DNA of 64,000 nucleotides, from positions 2,341,001 through 2,405,000 of the forward strand of contig NZ_CP134696.1 in assembly GCF_031851795.1 (NCBI RefSeq), in the 5' to 3' direction. Below the pieces are notes generated by a model. It ran no database searches. It was given only the letters and a program-made list of their open reading frames with translations, and had not been told where the DNA came from. The stretch is from Pontibacter sp. G13 (GTDB taxonomy: Bacteria > Bacteroidota > Bacteroidia > J057). Shown here piece after piece: positions 33,446 to 42,712 of this stretch (position 1 is the first letter of the stretch; each line of letters starts with the position of its first letter). The position numbers and the translations under genes were made by a program.

Positions 33446-34582
33446 ATGGACCAATTCATCTCCGGGCAACAAATTCATCAAGGGTATTATCAGAGTTTTC
33501 AACCCTGTATGATTCACCGAAAATGGAACATCACGGACATGGAGCTTTTGAGCTTGCTGGGGAAAGCAGATCGACAATTAGGAAAGCTGGATATGTTCTC
33601 CTCCTTTGTTCCCAACATCGAGTTATTTATCAGTATGCACGTCCTGAAGGAAGCCACTCAATCCAGTAAAATCGAGGGGACCAAAACCAATATCGAGGAT
33701 TTGCTGATGGATCAACCGGATGTTGACGTTGAAAAAAGGGATGACTGGGAAGAAGTTCAAAACTACATCAAAGCCCTTCATCATGGATTAAATCGACTGT
33801 CTGATCTTCCACTGTCAGCACGATTGATGCGTGAAACCCATCAGATCCTTCTACAAGGAGTGAGAGGCACGAATAAACTACCAGGAGAGTTTCGCAATAG
33901 CCAGAATTGGATTGGTGGTGCCTCCATCAATGATGCGACCTTTGTTCCCCCTCATCACTCGACCATTGGGGATTACATGAGCGACCTTGAACGATTCATT
34001 CACGATGAGCAGAACTTCTTTCCTGAATTGCTCAAGATTGCGCTGATCCACTATCAATTCGAAACCATCCACCCTTTCCTTGACGGAAATGGGAGGCTCG
34101 GCCGCTTGTTCATCGTCATGTATCTTGTGGACAAAGGCCTTTTACAGAGACCGATTCTCTATTTGTCTGATTTTTTCGAGCGCAATAAGGGATTGTACTA
34201 TGACAATTTGATGAGAGTCCGAACGCATAGCGATATCAGGCAATGGTTCAAATTCTTTCTGGTGGGGGTTATCGAAACGGCCAGTTTTGCCAGTCAGACC
34301 TTTGAGGAAATTTTGCAACTCAAGCAACAGAGCGAAAAGGACATTCAAGTCTTAGGAAATCGTATTCCAAGCGCTTTGAAAGTCTTGGAACATCTATTCA
34401 AGCGACCCTTGGTCAATGCCTCCATGGTTCAGTCCATCACAGGACTCTCTTCGCCTTCAGCCTACCGGCTGCTCAATGATCTGGAAAAGCTGGGAATTCT
34501 GGAAGAAGTAAGCGGGCGAAAACGGAAACGCGTCTACATTTTCAGGTCCTATCTGTCGCTTTTCGAATCGCCTCAACCTTAG
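33446..34582 (+). CDS. Fic-domain AMPylase-like protein with winged helix
   Basis: 378 residues. The N-terminal Fic_N helix carries the auto-inhibitory motif SSKIEG (73-78, form S-x-x-x-E-G), which blocks the active site in class II Fic proteins. The catalytic loop HPFLDGNGRLGR (209-220) is complete, so transfer of AMP or another NMP to a Ser/Thr/Tyr target is expected. A C-terminal winged helix-turn-helix (about 325-370, VQSITGLSSPSAYRLLNDLEKLGILEEV) should bind DNA. The architecture matches SO4266-like Fic proteins. The site array directly upstream suggests that it regulates its own promoter. No antitoxin gene is adjacent. Confidence 0.93.
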   Translation: MDQFISGQQIHQGYYQSFQPCMIHRKWNITDMELLSLLGKADRQLGKLDMFSSFVPNIELFISMHVLKEATQSSKIEGTKTNIEDLLMDQPDVDVEKRDDWEEVQNYIKALHHGLNRLSDLPLSARLMRETHQILLQGVRGTNKLPGEFRNSQNWIGGASINDATFVPPHHSTIGDYMSDLERFIHDEQNFFPELLKIALIHYQFETIHPFLDGNGRLGRLFIVMYLVDKGLLQRPILYLSDFFERNKGLYYDNLMRVRTHSDIRQWFKFFLVGVIETASFASQTFEEILQLKQQSEKDIQVLGNRIPSALKVLEHLFKRPLVNASMVQSITGLSSPSAYRLLNDLEKLGILEEVSGRKRKRVYIFRSYLSLFESPQP

Positions 34583-34585
34583 CCC

Positions 34586-35437
34586 CTACCCCATCACATG
34601 TTCGGCACACACATCTGGTGCTTCCAGCGGGAAAAGATGGCCATATTGGTAGGCTTCCACCCATTCGGTATTGGCGGACATGGCTTTCCATTTGTTGCGC
34701 ATTTTGGGATTGAGAAACAGCGAGGGTTTGCCCACGATCACCTTGATGGGTAGAAAGACTTCCTTGACGTAATCGAGCACGTATTGGGGCTTGGCATAAT
34801 TCGCGGCTTCCCATTCCTTGGAAAATCGGTTGGACAAATAGCCGTCTTGAGCGCGTAGTCCATAATCAGCCCAGTTCTGAATGGAGGATTCCGCAAGTCT
34901 CCGATAGGCACGATACCCGTGGACCCAATCCACAAACGCCTCCCGAGAGGTCCATTTGTCTGGTCTTGCGAGGGCAGATTTCACAGGTTCCTGCGTACGC
35001 TTGATGCTGAAAGGCACCATCGCGGCCAATTTGGACAGATGCTTGGGAATCGATGCCGGCTCGATGAGGATGATCGATTGGAATAGATCTGGGCGCATCG
35101 CAGCCGCCATTAATGTTGCCGTGGCTCCCTGCGAATGACCAATTCCCACAATCGGACCTCGGTTCCGCTCGTCCAAAAAAGCGATCAGATCATCGGCATA
35201 GCGTTGCCAATTGACTTGCCGTGGGGGTTTGCCGATCTCTGGCCAGCATGCCCGGAGGGAAAGGGATTCCAGCTCGTAGTTTTTCCGAATCGGCTCCAGA
35301 AAATTGAGATAGCAAGCCGAGGGAAATCCATTTGCCCCATAGAAATGGGCAGGAACTCCCGACTCAGACAATCGGGCAAATTCGGCTGTTTTGCCCAATA
35401 GGGGCATGTATTCGTAAGAAATCGGCGTAGAATCCAT
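34586..35437 (-). CDS. Alpha/beta hydrolase
   Basis: 283 residues from ATG 35437 (MDSTPISYEYMPLLG). The open frame continues to 35662, but that would overlap the divergent oxidoreductase gene. The nucleophile elbow GHSQG (VGIGHSQGATATLMAAAM) is clear. The acid lies in the IKVIVGKPS region and the catalytic His in YGHLFPLEAP near the end. The oxyanion region reads HFYGANGFPSACYLNFL. A cytosolic esterase or similar hydrolase of unknown substrate. Three bases separate its stop from the fic stop (convergent). Confidence 0.82.
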   Translation of the reverse strand: MDSTPISYEYMPLLGKTAEFARLSESGVPAHFYGANGFPSACYLNFLEPIRKNYELESLSLRACWPEIGKPPRQVNWQRYADDLIAFLDERNRGPIVGIGHSQGATATLMAAAMRPDLFQSIILIEPASIPKHLSKLAAMVPFSIKRTQEPVKSALARPDKWTSREAFVDWVHGYRAYRRLAESSIQNWADYGLRAQDGYLSNRFSKEWEAANYAKPQYVLDYVKEVFLPIKVIVGKPSLFLNPKMRNKWKAMSANTEWVEAYQYGHLFPLEAPDVCAEHVMG

Positions 35438-35638
35438 CATCGTCAATTGGAAAACACGAAGATCGTATGCATGCATGTATTTTCCGAATTGAATTGACCG
35501 GAAACTTGAGCAAAAATCCCATTTACTACGCAAATCGCTTATTTCTGCATTTGTAATATTTACCAAAAATTGCGCCTCCGTATTTGAGCGAGAAGGGAGA
35601 TATTCTTGCTTCAACTTTCCCAACCATTTCTCGCATTC

Positions 35639-36550
35639 ATGAAGAAGATTCTCTTCCATCAATTTGGCAATGCCTCCCAGCTTTCCCTTGAAGAAGTTTC
35701 TGTCCCAATTCCCGCATCTGACGAGCTGCTCATTCGCGTGAAAGCGGCTTCTTGCAATCCGGTTGACCGAGGCATCTTGTCGGGCAATTTCCCCGGTCTC
35801 GACCCAGAATTCCCCAAAGGAATGGGCCTAGACTTCGCAGGGACGGTCGAAGGCTCGGGAAGTCAGGTATCGAAATTTCAGCTAGGAGACGAAGTGTATG
35901 GCTGGATGGGATACGGTTCCTCAGGCAGCTTCAGCGAGTACGTCGTCGCTCCGCAAGCACAGGTTTTCATGAAGCCTTCCTACCTGTCATTCGAAGAGGC
36001 CGCCTGCCTACCGCTTGTGGGAGCCACGGCCTACAACGCACTGATATTGAGAGGAAAGCTCAAACAAGGCCAATCGGTTTTCATACATGGATGTACAGGT
36101 GGCGTCGGTCAATTGGCCGTTCAAATCGCCAAGCATTTCGGGGCCTATGTCATAGGCACTTGCAGCCTCAGGACGCAGGATTTGGCGAGGATCATCGGAG
36201 CAGATGAGGTGTACGAATATCGAAAGCTCGACCTCAAGCCTTTTGCCAAACGCGCCGATATCGCCCTCGTGACCGGTGGCAAACTAGACTTCGAGGACAT
36301 ACTCCCCATCCTCAAATCCAAAGGCGTATTCACCGACATTCGCCCCAAAAATCATGTGCATCCCCAATATCGGCAGGTGATCACAGCTCCTGTAACCCAA
36401 GAGATGTTGAATGCCGTCAACAAAATCGCCCATGAATCTCAGCTCAAACTGATCATCGGAGAACGCGTGTCGCTTCAGCAAGCAATTCCCACCTTGATCA
36501 AACTGGAGCAGGGAAAGCGCGCATCCGGCAAAACTGTTTTGGTCATGTAG
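35639..36550 (+). CDS. Zinc-independent quinone oxidoreductase-like MDR protein
   Basis: 303 residues from ATG 35639. It belongs to the medium-chain dehydrogenase/reductase superfamily. The N-terminal GroES-like domain (VKAASCNPVDRGILSGNFP) lacks the structural and catalytic zinc Cys set. The Rossmann domain contains SVFIHGCTGGVGQLAVQIAKHFGAYVIGT, the NADPH loop. Likely reduces quinones or alpha,beta-unsaturated carbonyls. It diverges from the hydrolase gene over a 200-bp shared promoter region. Confidence 0.88.
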   Translation: MKKILFHQFGNASQLSLEEVSVPIPASDELLIRVKAASCNPVDRGILSGNFPGLDPEFPKGMGLDFAGTVEGSGSQVSKFQLGDEVYGWMGYGSSGSFSEYVVAPQAQVFMKPSYLSFEEAACLPLVGATAYNALILRGKLKQGQSVFIHGCTGGVGQLAVQIAKHFGAYVIGTCSLRTQDLARIIGADEVYEYRKLDLKPFAKRADIALVTGGKLDFEDILPILKSKGVFTDIRPKNHVHPQYRQVITAPVTQEMLNAVNKIAHESQLKLIIGERVSLQQAIPTLIKLEQGKRASGKTVLVM

Positions 36551-36573
36551 GCGGTGAGCTTTTGATTAGGAGT

Positions 36574-36756
36574 ATGTTAGAGCATTTTTTCCATTGTCCC
36601 TATTGTCAGGCATACATCTCCATGCTGCTGGATCTCTCTGTGCCTGTGCAGGAGTACATTGAAGATTGTGAGGTGTGTTGCAATCCCATTCAGATCCGTT
36701 TTCAGATCGAGGAACATGAATTAGCGAGCTTCGATGCGATCTCGATTGAGCAGTGA
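36574..36756 (+). CDS. CPXCG-motif cysteine-rich small protein
   Basis: 60 residues from ATG 36574 (MLEHFFHCPYCQAYISMLLD). It has two zinc knuckles, CPYC and CEVC, with SVPVQEYIEDCEVCCNPIQIRF between and after them, matching the CPXCG family of short bacterial zinc-binding proteins. It starts 24 bp after the oxidoreductase stop. Function unknown. The family is usually a standalone accessory. Confidence 0.8.
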   Translation: MLEHFFHCPYCQAYISMLLDLSVPVQEYIEDCEVCCNPIQIRFQIEEHELASFDAISIEQ

Positions 36757-36900
36757 GTGCTGGGGACTCTCTCATTGCAAACAATTTGGTCGAGATTGCT
36801 TTTTACATGAAGCTGTTGAGTTTTCATGCTCAACCAGAAGGTTATTTTTCTGAGAAATCCGGTTGGTCGCTGACATTGATTCCCACTTATCCGAATGCTC

Positions 36901-37293
36901 ATGACGCTTGAAGCAGTATTGGAACTCGTAGCCCAAACGGAATTCCCCTTTATCAAAGCCGGGGAAGACCACGGATTCACACGAATCTGGATTGTCGAAG
37001 CTGAAGGCAGATTATTCTGTCGTCAGTATTCCTTTAGCTCTAGAAGTTGGTACTCGGCATTTCAGGAAGATCCCCACGGATACATTCGCTGCGGAGACGA
37101 AGTGATCGAGATTGAGGGTCATATCCCAGCCGACCTCTCGGAAATCACGCCCAAAGTCAATGCTGCCTACCTACACAAGTATGGGGATGTGTTCCCGGAC
37201 AATGCAAGCATTGCACATGCCATGACTGGCCAGAAATACGTGGACAAAACTATGGAACTGATCCCAGTGGTATCGGGAGCAAGAGCAAATTAA
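36901..37293 (+). CDS. DUF2255-like protein
   Basis: 130 residues. The sequence TRIWIVEAEGRLFCRQYSFSSRSWYSAFQEDPHGYIRCGDEVIEIEG fits the small split-barrel-like DUF2255 proteins (a W.V...G.LY.R...... WY pattern and a glycine-rich strand). No signal peptide or membrane segment. These are often near F420/flavin-type split barrels, but no cofactor motif is seen here. Function unknown. It lies 144 bp after the CPXCG gene. Confidence 0.65.
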   Translation: MTLEAVLELVAQTEFPFIKAGEDHGFTRIWIVEAEGRLFCRQYSFSSRSWYSAFQEDPHGYIRCGDEVIEIEGHIPADLSEITPKVNAAYLHKYGDVFPDNASIAHAMTGQKYVDKTMELIPVVSGARAN

Positions 37294-37360
37294 TTCCGAT
37301 TAGATCTTTCAGGTGTCCATTTTCGAATTACATTGGGTGAAATTCTAAAAATTTCACCCA

Positions 37361-38008
37361 ATGAAAATTCATTTAGAAACGGAACTTAAGGAGCACTTAG
37401 AACAAATCTGGGCGAATCCCGACTACCAAAAGTTTTGCGAGCATTCATACATGGCTCCCAGTGTGATTCCGGATACTCGCCTCCACTTTATTGGCTTGAA
37501 CCCTTCATATACTGCTGGGCATGAAAAGGTCCAATTTTTTGATCTAAGCATTCCAGAAAAACTCCATCGGTATTACCACAAATTCCAGAAAATTGCAGAT
37601 GATCATGGAATCGAGTGGGGGTATCTCGATTTATTTTTCTTTCGAAAAACAAGCTCTAAACAGGTAGAAGCCCTTCGTAAGAACAAAAATGGCGGTGAGT
37701 TCCTAATGGATCAACAGAAGTTGAGTTTTGGAATTCTTCGTAAACTCATGGAATCCGACCAGCCACAGGTCATTGTTGTTTGCAATGCAACATCCCGAAA
37801 AATCCTCAAAAAATACTTCGACTTCTCCCATTACGCCCCAGGAAAAAGCAGTTGGGATGACCTATGGGATGATCATTTTGGCACCTACCGGATGGGCAAG
37901 CACTTTTGGTTTTTCTCCGGAATGTTGTCCTATGGAGTTACTGAGAATGAAACCTTTAGACGATTAGAATGGCAGCTAAAAAAGGTCATAGATCATATCA
38001 ATAAATAA
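37361..38008 (+). CDS. Hypothetical protein, possible uracil-DNA-glycosylase fold
   Basis: 215 residues. The strand-loop LHFIGLNPSYTAG resembles the GxNPS water-activating loop of UDG-superfamily proteins, and a later strand VIVVCNATSRKIL is compatible with that fold. The other glycosylase motif (H/S-P) is not obvious; the HFWFFSGMLSYG segment is the only candidate. I infer a UDG-like fold with low confidence and do not claim DNA repair activity. A strong bidirectional hairpin follows immediately. Confidence 0.6.
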   Translation: MKIHLETELKEHLEQIWANPDYQKFCEHSYMAPSVIPDTRLHFIGLNPSYTAGHEKVQFFDLSIPEKLHRYYHKFQKIADDHGIEWGYLDLFFFRKTSSKQVEALRKNKNGGEFLMDQQKLSFGILRKLMESDQPQVIVVCNATSRKILKKYFDFSHYAPGKSSWDDLWDDHFGTYRMGKHFWFFSGMLSYGVTENETFRRLEWQLKKVIDHINK

Positions 38009-38039
38009 AATCGGCCCAGATCTACATCTGGGCCGATTT
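38008..38039. terminator. Bidirectional terminator hairpin
   Basis: AAATCGGCCCAGAT (38008-38021) pairs perfectly with ATCTGGGCCGATTT (38026-38039) around CTAC. It overlaps the stop codon of the plus-strand gene and also serves the convergent barrel gene, where TTTTATTTATT follows. Confidence 0.85.
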
Positions 38040-38073
38040 CGAAAAAAGCGTATTGGTTCTTTATGGGAACCGA

Positions 38074-38856
38074 TTAGAAGAAGATGGAGAAATTGACTCC
38101 ACCAGTTGCGATAGATTCGATTCCAAATCCTGACTCGAGGTCTTGGTAAGACTCGTCAGAAGAGATCGCTACAGTAGCACCACCAGCAGTGGCAGAACCC
38201 GTAACTGCAACGTCTACATCTCCGCCCATGCGCGTGTTCAGGAAGCTGATTCCGTACTCGGCACCGATAGCGATCTTCTCGGAGAAGAAGTAATTGAATC
38301 CACCCAACAACTGCAGGCCTACACTCATGCCGCCAGCAGCTTCGGTTTTGGTGTTGATAGAGGAAGAAGCAATCTGCTCGCCACCTACCAAAGTTTCAGT
38401 CATTTCAGCGTCTTCTTCGCTGGTAGTTTTGCCCATCATACCGAACAACACTTCCGCGCCTACATAAGGATCGAGGCGGCTACCATTTGCGGCCATGTGA
38501 TATTCCACACCTGGGTTGAAGCTGAATCCGAATCCGGAGCTAGTCATCAAGTAGGAAGTATCCACGGAGGTAGGTTGAGTGTCCAAGTTCTTGAGGAAAG
38601 TCTCGGAATACTCGGAACGGGTAGAAGTGAAATTAACTCCCAAGCGACCACGGATAGCCAACTTGTCGCTGATGAAATAACGCCCCTGGATCTCAGGAAT
38701 GTCGAATGCGTTGGAGCTCCATTCTGTGAATGCAACAGTGCCCAAGCCGGTCACACGGAATCCAAGGCTGATGTCTCCTTGGCTAGGCTTGTACTGCGCC
38801 ATGGTGGTAGCTGAAAAGCATACCACTGCAATCAGGGTAAAGAATAGTTTCTTCAT
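38074..38856 (-). CDS. Outer-membrane beta-barrel protein
   Basis: 260 residues with signal peptide (MKKLFFTLIAVVCFSATTMAQ). The mature chain is a set of amphipathic strands (DISLGFRVTGLGTVAFTEW, KLAIRGRLGVNFTSTRSEY, SVGLQLLGGFNYFFSEKIAIGAEYGISFL) ending GGVNFSIFF with terminal Phe, as expected for an OmpA/OmpX-like barrel of about 8-10 strands. The long loops are Asp/Ser/Thr-rich. A structural or transport role in the outer membrane. Standalone, with its own terminator. Confidence 0.82.
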   Translation of the reverse strand: MKKLFFTLIAVVCFSATTMAQYKPSQGDISLGFRVTGLGTVAFTEWSSNAFDIPEIQGRYFISDKLAIRGRLGVNFTSTRSEYSETFLKNLDTQPTSVDTSYLMTSSGFGFSFNPGVEYHMAANGSRLDPYVGAEVLFGMMGKTTSEEDAEMTETLVGGEQIASSSINTKTEAAGGMSVGLQLLGGFNYFFSEKIAIGAEYGISFLNTRMGGDVDVAVTGSATAGGATVAISSDESYQDLESGFGIESIATGGVNFSIFF

Positions 38857-38944
38857 GCTGTAGATGTTCTAGAAGACCAGGGGGTAAATTCCCTCGTTCG
38901 TTGAATTCAAGCAATTTAGAAACAATTCCTTCCAGTAACAAACT

Positions 38945-39592
38945 TTACTGAAACCCAGACTTCCCACGTAAAGGGACAAACTGGAACTCGTGGAGCCTTC
39001 CAATTTCATATTCATGGCGGGAGATCCGCTGCACAATGGTCATGAATTGCAGGTCCAAATTACCGACAGGAAGCACCATTCTTCCTCCTACAGCCAACTG
39101 CTGTTTGAGGGCTAGCGGGATCTCCGGGCAAGCCGCTGTGACAAGGATTCTCTCGTAGGGTTCATGGGCGGCCCAGCCTTGCGAACCGTCTCCCAGAAGC
39201 ATTTTGGGACGAAATCCCAAGTCGGACAACTTCTCCTTGGCATCGGAATGAAGGCGCGGAATCATCTCTACCGTGTGGAGCTTCATCCCCATCTGACAGA
39301 GGACTGCTGCTTGATATCCAGAACCGGTACCAATCTCCAGTACTTTCATGCCTCGCTTGAGTCGGAGCAGTTGAGTCTGATAGGCAACTGTGTAGGGTTG
39401 GGAAATGGTCTGTCCCTTGGCAATGGGCAAGGCCTTATCCGCGTAGGCTTGCGCAGAAAATGCTCCCTCCACAAAGAAATGCCGAGGCACCTCAGCCATC
39501 GCTTCCAATACCCGCTCATCGGATATTCCGCTTTCCCGCAGTCCTTGGACCATCCGCTTGCGCAGGCCCTTCATTTGAAAAGTATCCAGCAC
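38945..39592 (-). CDS. pcm: Protein-L-isoaspartate O-methyltransferase
   Basis: 215 residues, the usual length. The N-terminal part ends VPRHFFVEGAFSAQAYADKALPIAKGQTISQPYTVAYQ, the diagnostic PCMT substrate loop. The SAM-binding motif VLEIGTGSGYQAAVL follows, then LLGDGSQGWAAHEPYERILVTAACPEIP. It methylates isoaspartyl residues with SAM to repair aged proteins in the cytosol. An alternative start at Met7 (39574) is possible. The 250 bp upstream hold no gene that I can support. Confidence 0.93.
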   Translation of the reverse strand: MLDTFQMKGLRKRMVQGLRESGISDERVLEAMAEVPRHFFVEGAFSAQAYADKALPIAKGQTISQPYTVAYQTQLLRLKRGMKVLEIGTGSGYQAAVLCQMGMKLHTVEMIPRLHSDAKEKLSDLGFRPKMLLGDGSQGWAAHEPYERILVTAACPEIPLALKQQLAVGGRMVLPVGNLDLQFMTIVQRISRHEYEIGRLHEFQFVPLRGKSGFQ

Positions 39593-39841
39593 GTATACCT
39601 CCGTTAAAAACCAAGCTGCTTGTCAAAACACAGTCCCAAAACAGCTTTATGAAGAATGTCTATTGGACCCTTTGGGCAGCTCCACCAGCATATCCGTAAA
39701 GTTCTGGAATCCGAAGAAGAATGCCCAAAGAAATTCCCACTTTCGGTGGCAATCCTGCACAATTGTCATGCCGCCTTACAAGGAAAACCATCTTCGGGGC
39801 AAAGGGTTCCGCAGCTGACTCCTTTCTGGGCGAAAGGCCAG

Positions 39842-40270
39842 TCAGATTCCCAAGGTCGACAATGTCTTGACACGGTGATAGTCCAAAGTAGCCCGAATGC
39901 ACCTGCGCAACTCCTCGGTGGGAAGGTCATCCTCCAATCCGAACACAATGGCGCGATTGCCTTCATATTGGAAAGTGCTGGGAAAAACCATCCGAAAAGT
40001 CTCCACCAATCGACTGGAACACTGAAAATACAGGGCATAATGCGCTGGCGCTCGCTCCTTCCAATCCATCCTGAGCGTGCTTCCATGCTTGGTCTGATAG
40101 CTGGGCTCTCCCCATTTGAGGGTTTCGGTCAATTGATCCACATCCTCCATCTCCCGCGCCACATCCAGTACCAATTCTCGCAGGACAAGCATCTTGGGGC
40201 GGATTGCATCGGGATATCGAGCAAATACTTCGGCGACTTCAGGGGAAGATTGAATATGCAGTTGAGACAT
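39842..40270 (-). CDS. DUF1801 protein
   Basis: 142 residues. The sequence QLTETLKWGEPSYQTKHGSTLRMDWKE near residue 45 and the C-terminal LPTEELRRCIRATLDYHRVK match DUF1801 (YdhG-like) proteins, small alpha/beta cytosolic proteins often found alone. The WGEPSY motif is diagnostic. Enzymatic activity is not known for the family. Confidence 0.82.
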   Translation of the reverse strand: MSQLHIQSSPEVAEVFARYPDAIRPKMLVLRELVLDVAREMEDVDQLTETLKWGEPSYQTKHGSTLRMDWKERAPAHYALYFQCSSRLVETFRMVFPSTFQYEGNRAIVFGLEDDLPTEELRRCIRATLDYHRVKTLSTLGI

Positions 40271-40380
40271 ATAGTTCTGAAGGTTTGAAGAGAAGATACA
40301 GAACCTCCAGATCTATGTGGGGCCATTGTCTGCAAAAAGGCCAGAAGATATCCCCATTTGTGGATAATGGGGGAAAGAAT

Positions 40381-40410
40381 AAGCGAGGAGACTACATTGA
40401 CTCCTCGCTT
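40381..40410. terminator. Terminator hairpin
   Basis: AAGCGAGGAG (40381-40390) pairs exactly with CTCCTCGCTT (40401-40410). On the minus strand ATTCTTTCCC follows, 11 bp past the stop of the secreted protein gene. Confidence 0.65.
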
Positions 40411-40421
40411 CTTTCGATTTA

Positions 40422-41045
40422 TTACTCAGGGGCCAATTGGCCAGCCACCCAATCTTTCAACTTTCCCTTCTCTTCTAGAGAAATCAGCTTTTGGATTTGC
40501 TTGTCCTTCTCTAGGCCACCTTTTTGGTAAATCCTCATCACGCATCGGAGTCCTGCCGATGTGCCATGGAGGACATCCTTGGAGTAGTCATTTTCCAAGG
40601 CGTACTTCGTCCAACCTGCCAAAAAGAAGATCAACATGGCTTCATTCTTTTGCGTGTATTTCATCACCAGCGTGTTGAGTTCAATCGTCACAGTAGGCGA
40701 ATTGGTCAGCCAACTCATAAGAATGCCATATTGCTCTGTATGCTTGTCTTTTTGCTCGTTGATGGGGGTGTTTTCCATCCAAGCGATAGTTGCCAAAACA
40801 TGCTTTTCGCTTTCTATGAATTCCTCCTTGGTTTTTGGAATTTTACTCAGCAATGCTACTGGTTCTTGAGCAAAAGCCTGGAAAAACAGCATTAACAGGA
40901 ATGCGGTTAGGGTCGTTTTGGGAATGTTTATAGGTTTTGGTTCAGTTTGTCGTGCAGGATTCCAATGTCTTTGGAATATTGGATTGGACAAAGTAGAATA
41001 TTCCACAAGTTTGGATAGAATGCTTCTAAGCAAGCCCCATTTCAT
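40422..41045 (-). CDS. Secreted hypothetical protein with uncertain start
   Basis: 207 residues from the only clear upstream ATG. A hydrophobic export segment (LTAFLLMLFFQAFAQ) appears only at about 46-60, so the true start is probably a non-ATG codon closer to it. The mature part (VALLSKIPKTKEEFIESEKHVLATIAWMENTPI .. LAGWTKYALENDYSKDVLHGTSAGLRCVMRIYQKGG) is helical and soluble. I recognise no family. A periplasmic role is likely. Confidence 0.6.
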   Translation of the reverse strand: MKWGLLRSILSKLVEYSTLSNPIFQRHWNPARQTEPKPINIPKTTLTAFLLMLFFQAFAQEPVALLSKIPKTKEEFIESEKHVLATIAWMENTPINEQKDKHTEQYGILMSWLTNSPTVTIELNTLVMKYTQKNEAMLIFFLAGWTKYALENDYSKDVLHGTSAGLRCVMRIYQKGGLEKDKQIQKLISLEEKGKLKDWVAGQLAPE

Positions 41046-41187
41046 CGGCCAAAAACTATTTCACCTACCGCATACCCAGATGAAAATGATGTGTATCAAG
41101 CAACGCTTGAAGGCGTAGCTAGGACCAGAGATTTGCTGGAAATGGGAACTCATCCAAACCCGGGTTCCATGCATCGGGATTCGACCA

Positions 41188-42507
41188 TCAAGGTCTCAGT
41201 TTCCACCCGACCTGTAGGAGTATTTGATACGGAATCTGGTCGGAAAACAGCTCGCCAGACCGCCAAAGGTGGTATTGATAGGTGAGAACCTGGTAGGATA
41301 CACGGCCGCGCTCAATCCCCACCCCAAGATTGAGACCCAAAAAGAATGGCTCACTATTAGAACGGGGATTGATGCTTTCCAACGGTGAAAAATCCTCATC
41401 GGCTGAAGTTCTGGAATAATACCGAGAAGCTCCCCCAAAATGCCCCACAACCAAGCCACCTGCTTCTACAAATGGGCGGGTCTTTCCCTTACCGAAGGCA
41501 TTTCTGATGCCCACTTTCAGCATGACCTGCGCACCATCTTGAACTTGCTTGATCCCCCCGCCGTTGATATCTGTTAATAAGTAGGTTTGGGAATAATGGA
41601 GCATTTGCAGTCCCACCGTAAAATGCGTATTGGGGCGCTTGAGCGGATTTGAAAAGAATGCTTGAAGCCCTACAGCCACTCCATAGCCTCGGCTTTGTTC
41701 ATCCTGATTCCCCTGCCAAAGGATGATACTGGGATCTCTGTTCCTGAAATCCGAATACCCACCCCCAAGCGTGAGCTCCATTTTCACACCGGGAAAGGAT
41801 ATCTCCTTGGAAGGTGCGGGAGCCTCAGAGCCCGAACCTCCTGCGTCTTTGCAGGATTCGTACCGGTGGAAAAGCTCTATCAAAGCCTCCATTTCGTATG
41901 GAACCCGATCAATCTTCTTGATCAGTTTGGGACAATCCCCGAATGCCATCATCAATTGGCTACGGAATTCGGTATTCTCCCCTTCCAGTCTCTTTAGTAT
42001 CCCATTAATCACCTCTGAAAACAGATACTTCTTGTATTTCAGCAGCGTAAACGTTCCTGCTTTTTTTAAGTAAAAGCCCTCATTTCCATCATTCGAAAGA
42101 CCTCTGTAAAGCGCCTTCTCTCCCTCGGTCAACCGACTGAGGAACAAATGCTTTTTCCGGATGATGAATTCTGAATCATGGGTGAGATCCTGCCGATTTA
42201 TCGGACTCACTTCGATGTCTACCAAGGCAGATTCAAAGGTCACAGAATCGGTAAGAAACCCAGTAAGGTCCTGAGGTTCAAACACCGTGCGTTCTCCGGC
42301 TCGATTCCAGAAGGAGAGCTTTCGAGCTTTGCGCCTAGAGTTGGTTAGAATCGCAAACCCTTCCAACGTGTCACCTGAAACCGTGTAAACGGTGCAGGGG
42401 ACCTTCTCTTGAGATTGTGCTTTGAGGGGGGAAGCAATGGCAATTGTCGCCAGCCATACTGCGAATAGCCCACGAAGAACGGGGCCGAAATGGTGAGTTG
42501 TGGTCAT
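41188..42507 (-). CDS. Secreted protein with C-terminal outer-membrane barrel
   Basis: 439 residues with signal peptide (about 1-31, SPLKAQS). The N-terminal half begins VPCTVYTVSGDTLEGFAILTNSRRKARKLSFW, a periplasmic globular segment seen in several Bacteroidota barrels. A disordered linker (SCKDAGGSGSEAPAPSKE, about 218-235) leads to a C-terminal barrel of about 8 strands (VGLQAFFSNPLKRPNTHFTVGLQML, RPFVEAGGLVVGHFGG) ending LLQVGWKLRP. Function unknown, probably envelope-associated. Confidence 0.75.
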   Translation of the reverse strand: MTTTHHFGPVLRGLFAVWLATIAIASPLKAQSQEKVPCTVYTVSGDTLEGFAILTNSRRKARKLSFWNRAGERTVFEPQDLTGFLTDSVTFESALVDIEVSPINRQDLTHDSEFIIRKKHLFLSRLTEGEKALYRGLSNDGNEGFYLKKAGTFTLLKYKKYLFSEVINGILKRLEGENTEFRSQLMMAFGDCPKLIKKIDRVPYEMEALIELFHRYESCKDAGGSGSEAPAPSKEISFPGVKMELTLGGGYSDFRNRDPSIILWQGNQDEQSRGYGVAVGLQAFFSNPLKRPNTHFTVGLQMLHYSQTYLLTDINGGGIKQVQDGAQVMLKVGIRNAFGKGKTRPFVEAGGLVVGHFGGASRYYSRTSADEDFSPLESINPRSNSEPFFLGLNLGVGIERGRVSYQVLTYQYHLWRSGELFSDQIPYQILLQVGWKLRP

Positions 42508-42662
42508 GGTTGTCTGATTATACCTCTGTAGAAAATCCCACAGATATTTGACAAAAATGGATATACGTCAAATGTATAATGTTCACTTCAATTGACCAAA
42601 AAATCCATCTACAGATTGTTCATTATCCTATTCCTTTTGACCACGACACGAGTGAAAAGGAA

Positions 42663-42691
42663 CAGGGAGAGCCAGATTTTGACTCCCCCTG
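42663..42691 (-). terminator. Terminator of the SDR/DUF4345 operon
   Basis: On the minus strand CAGGGGGAG (42691-42683) pairs with CTCCCTG (42669-42663), with two unpaired G. TTCCTTTTCAC follows. The stop of the SDR gene is about 22 bp upstream. Confidence 0.55.
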
Positions 42692-42712
42692 CTCATGGCA
42701 ATAATTGCTTCG

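Noticed and set aside
33446-34582. Fic toxin-antitoxin pair
   Set aside because: The inhibitory helix is within the same protein (class II) and no separate antitoxin-like gene lies beside it.
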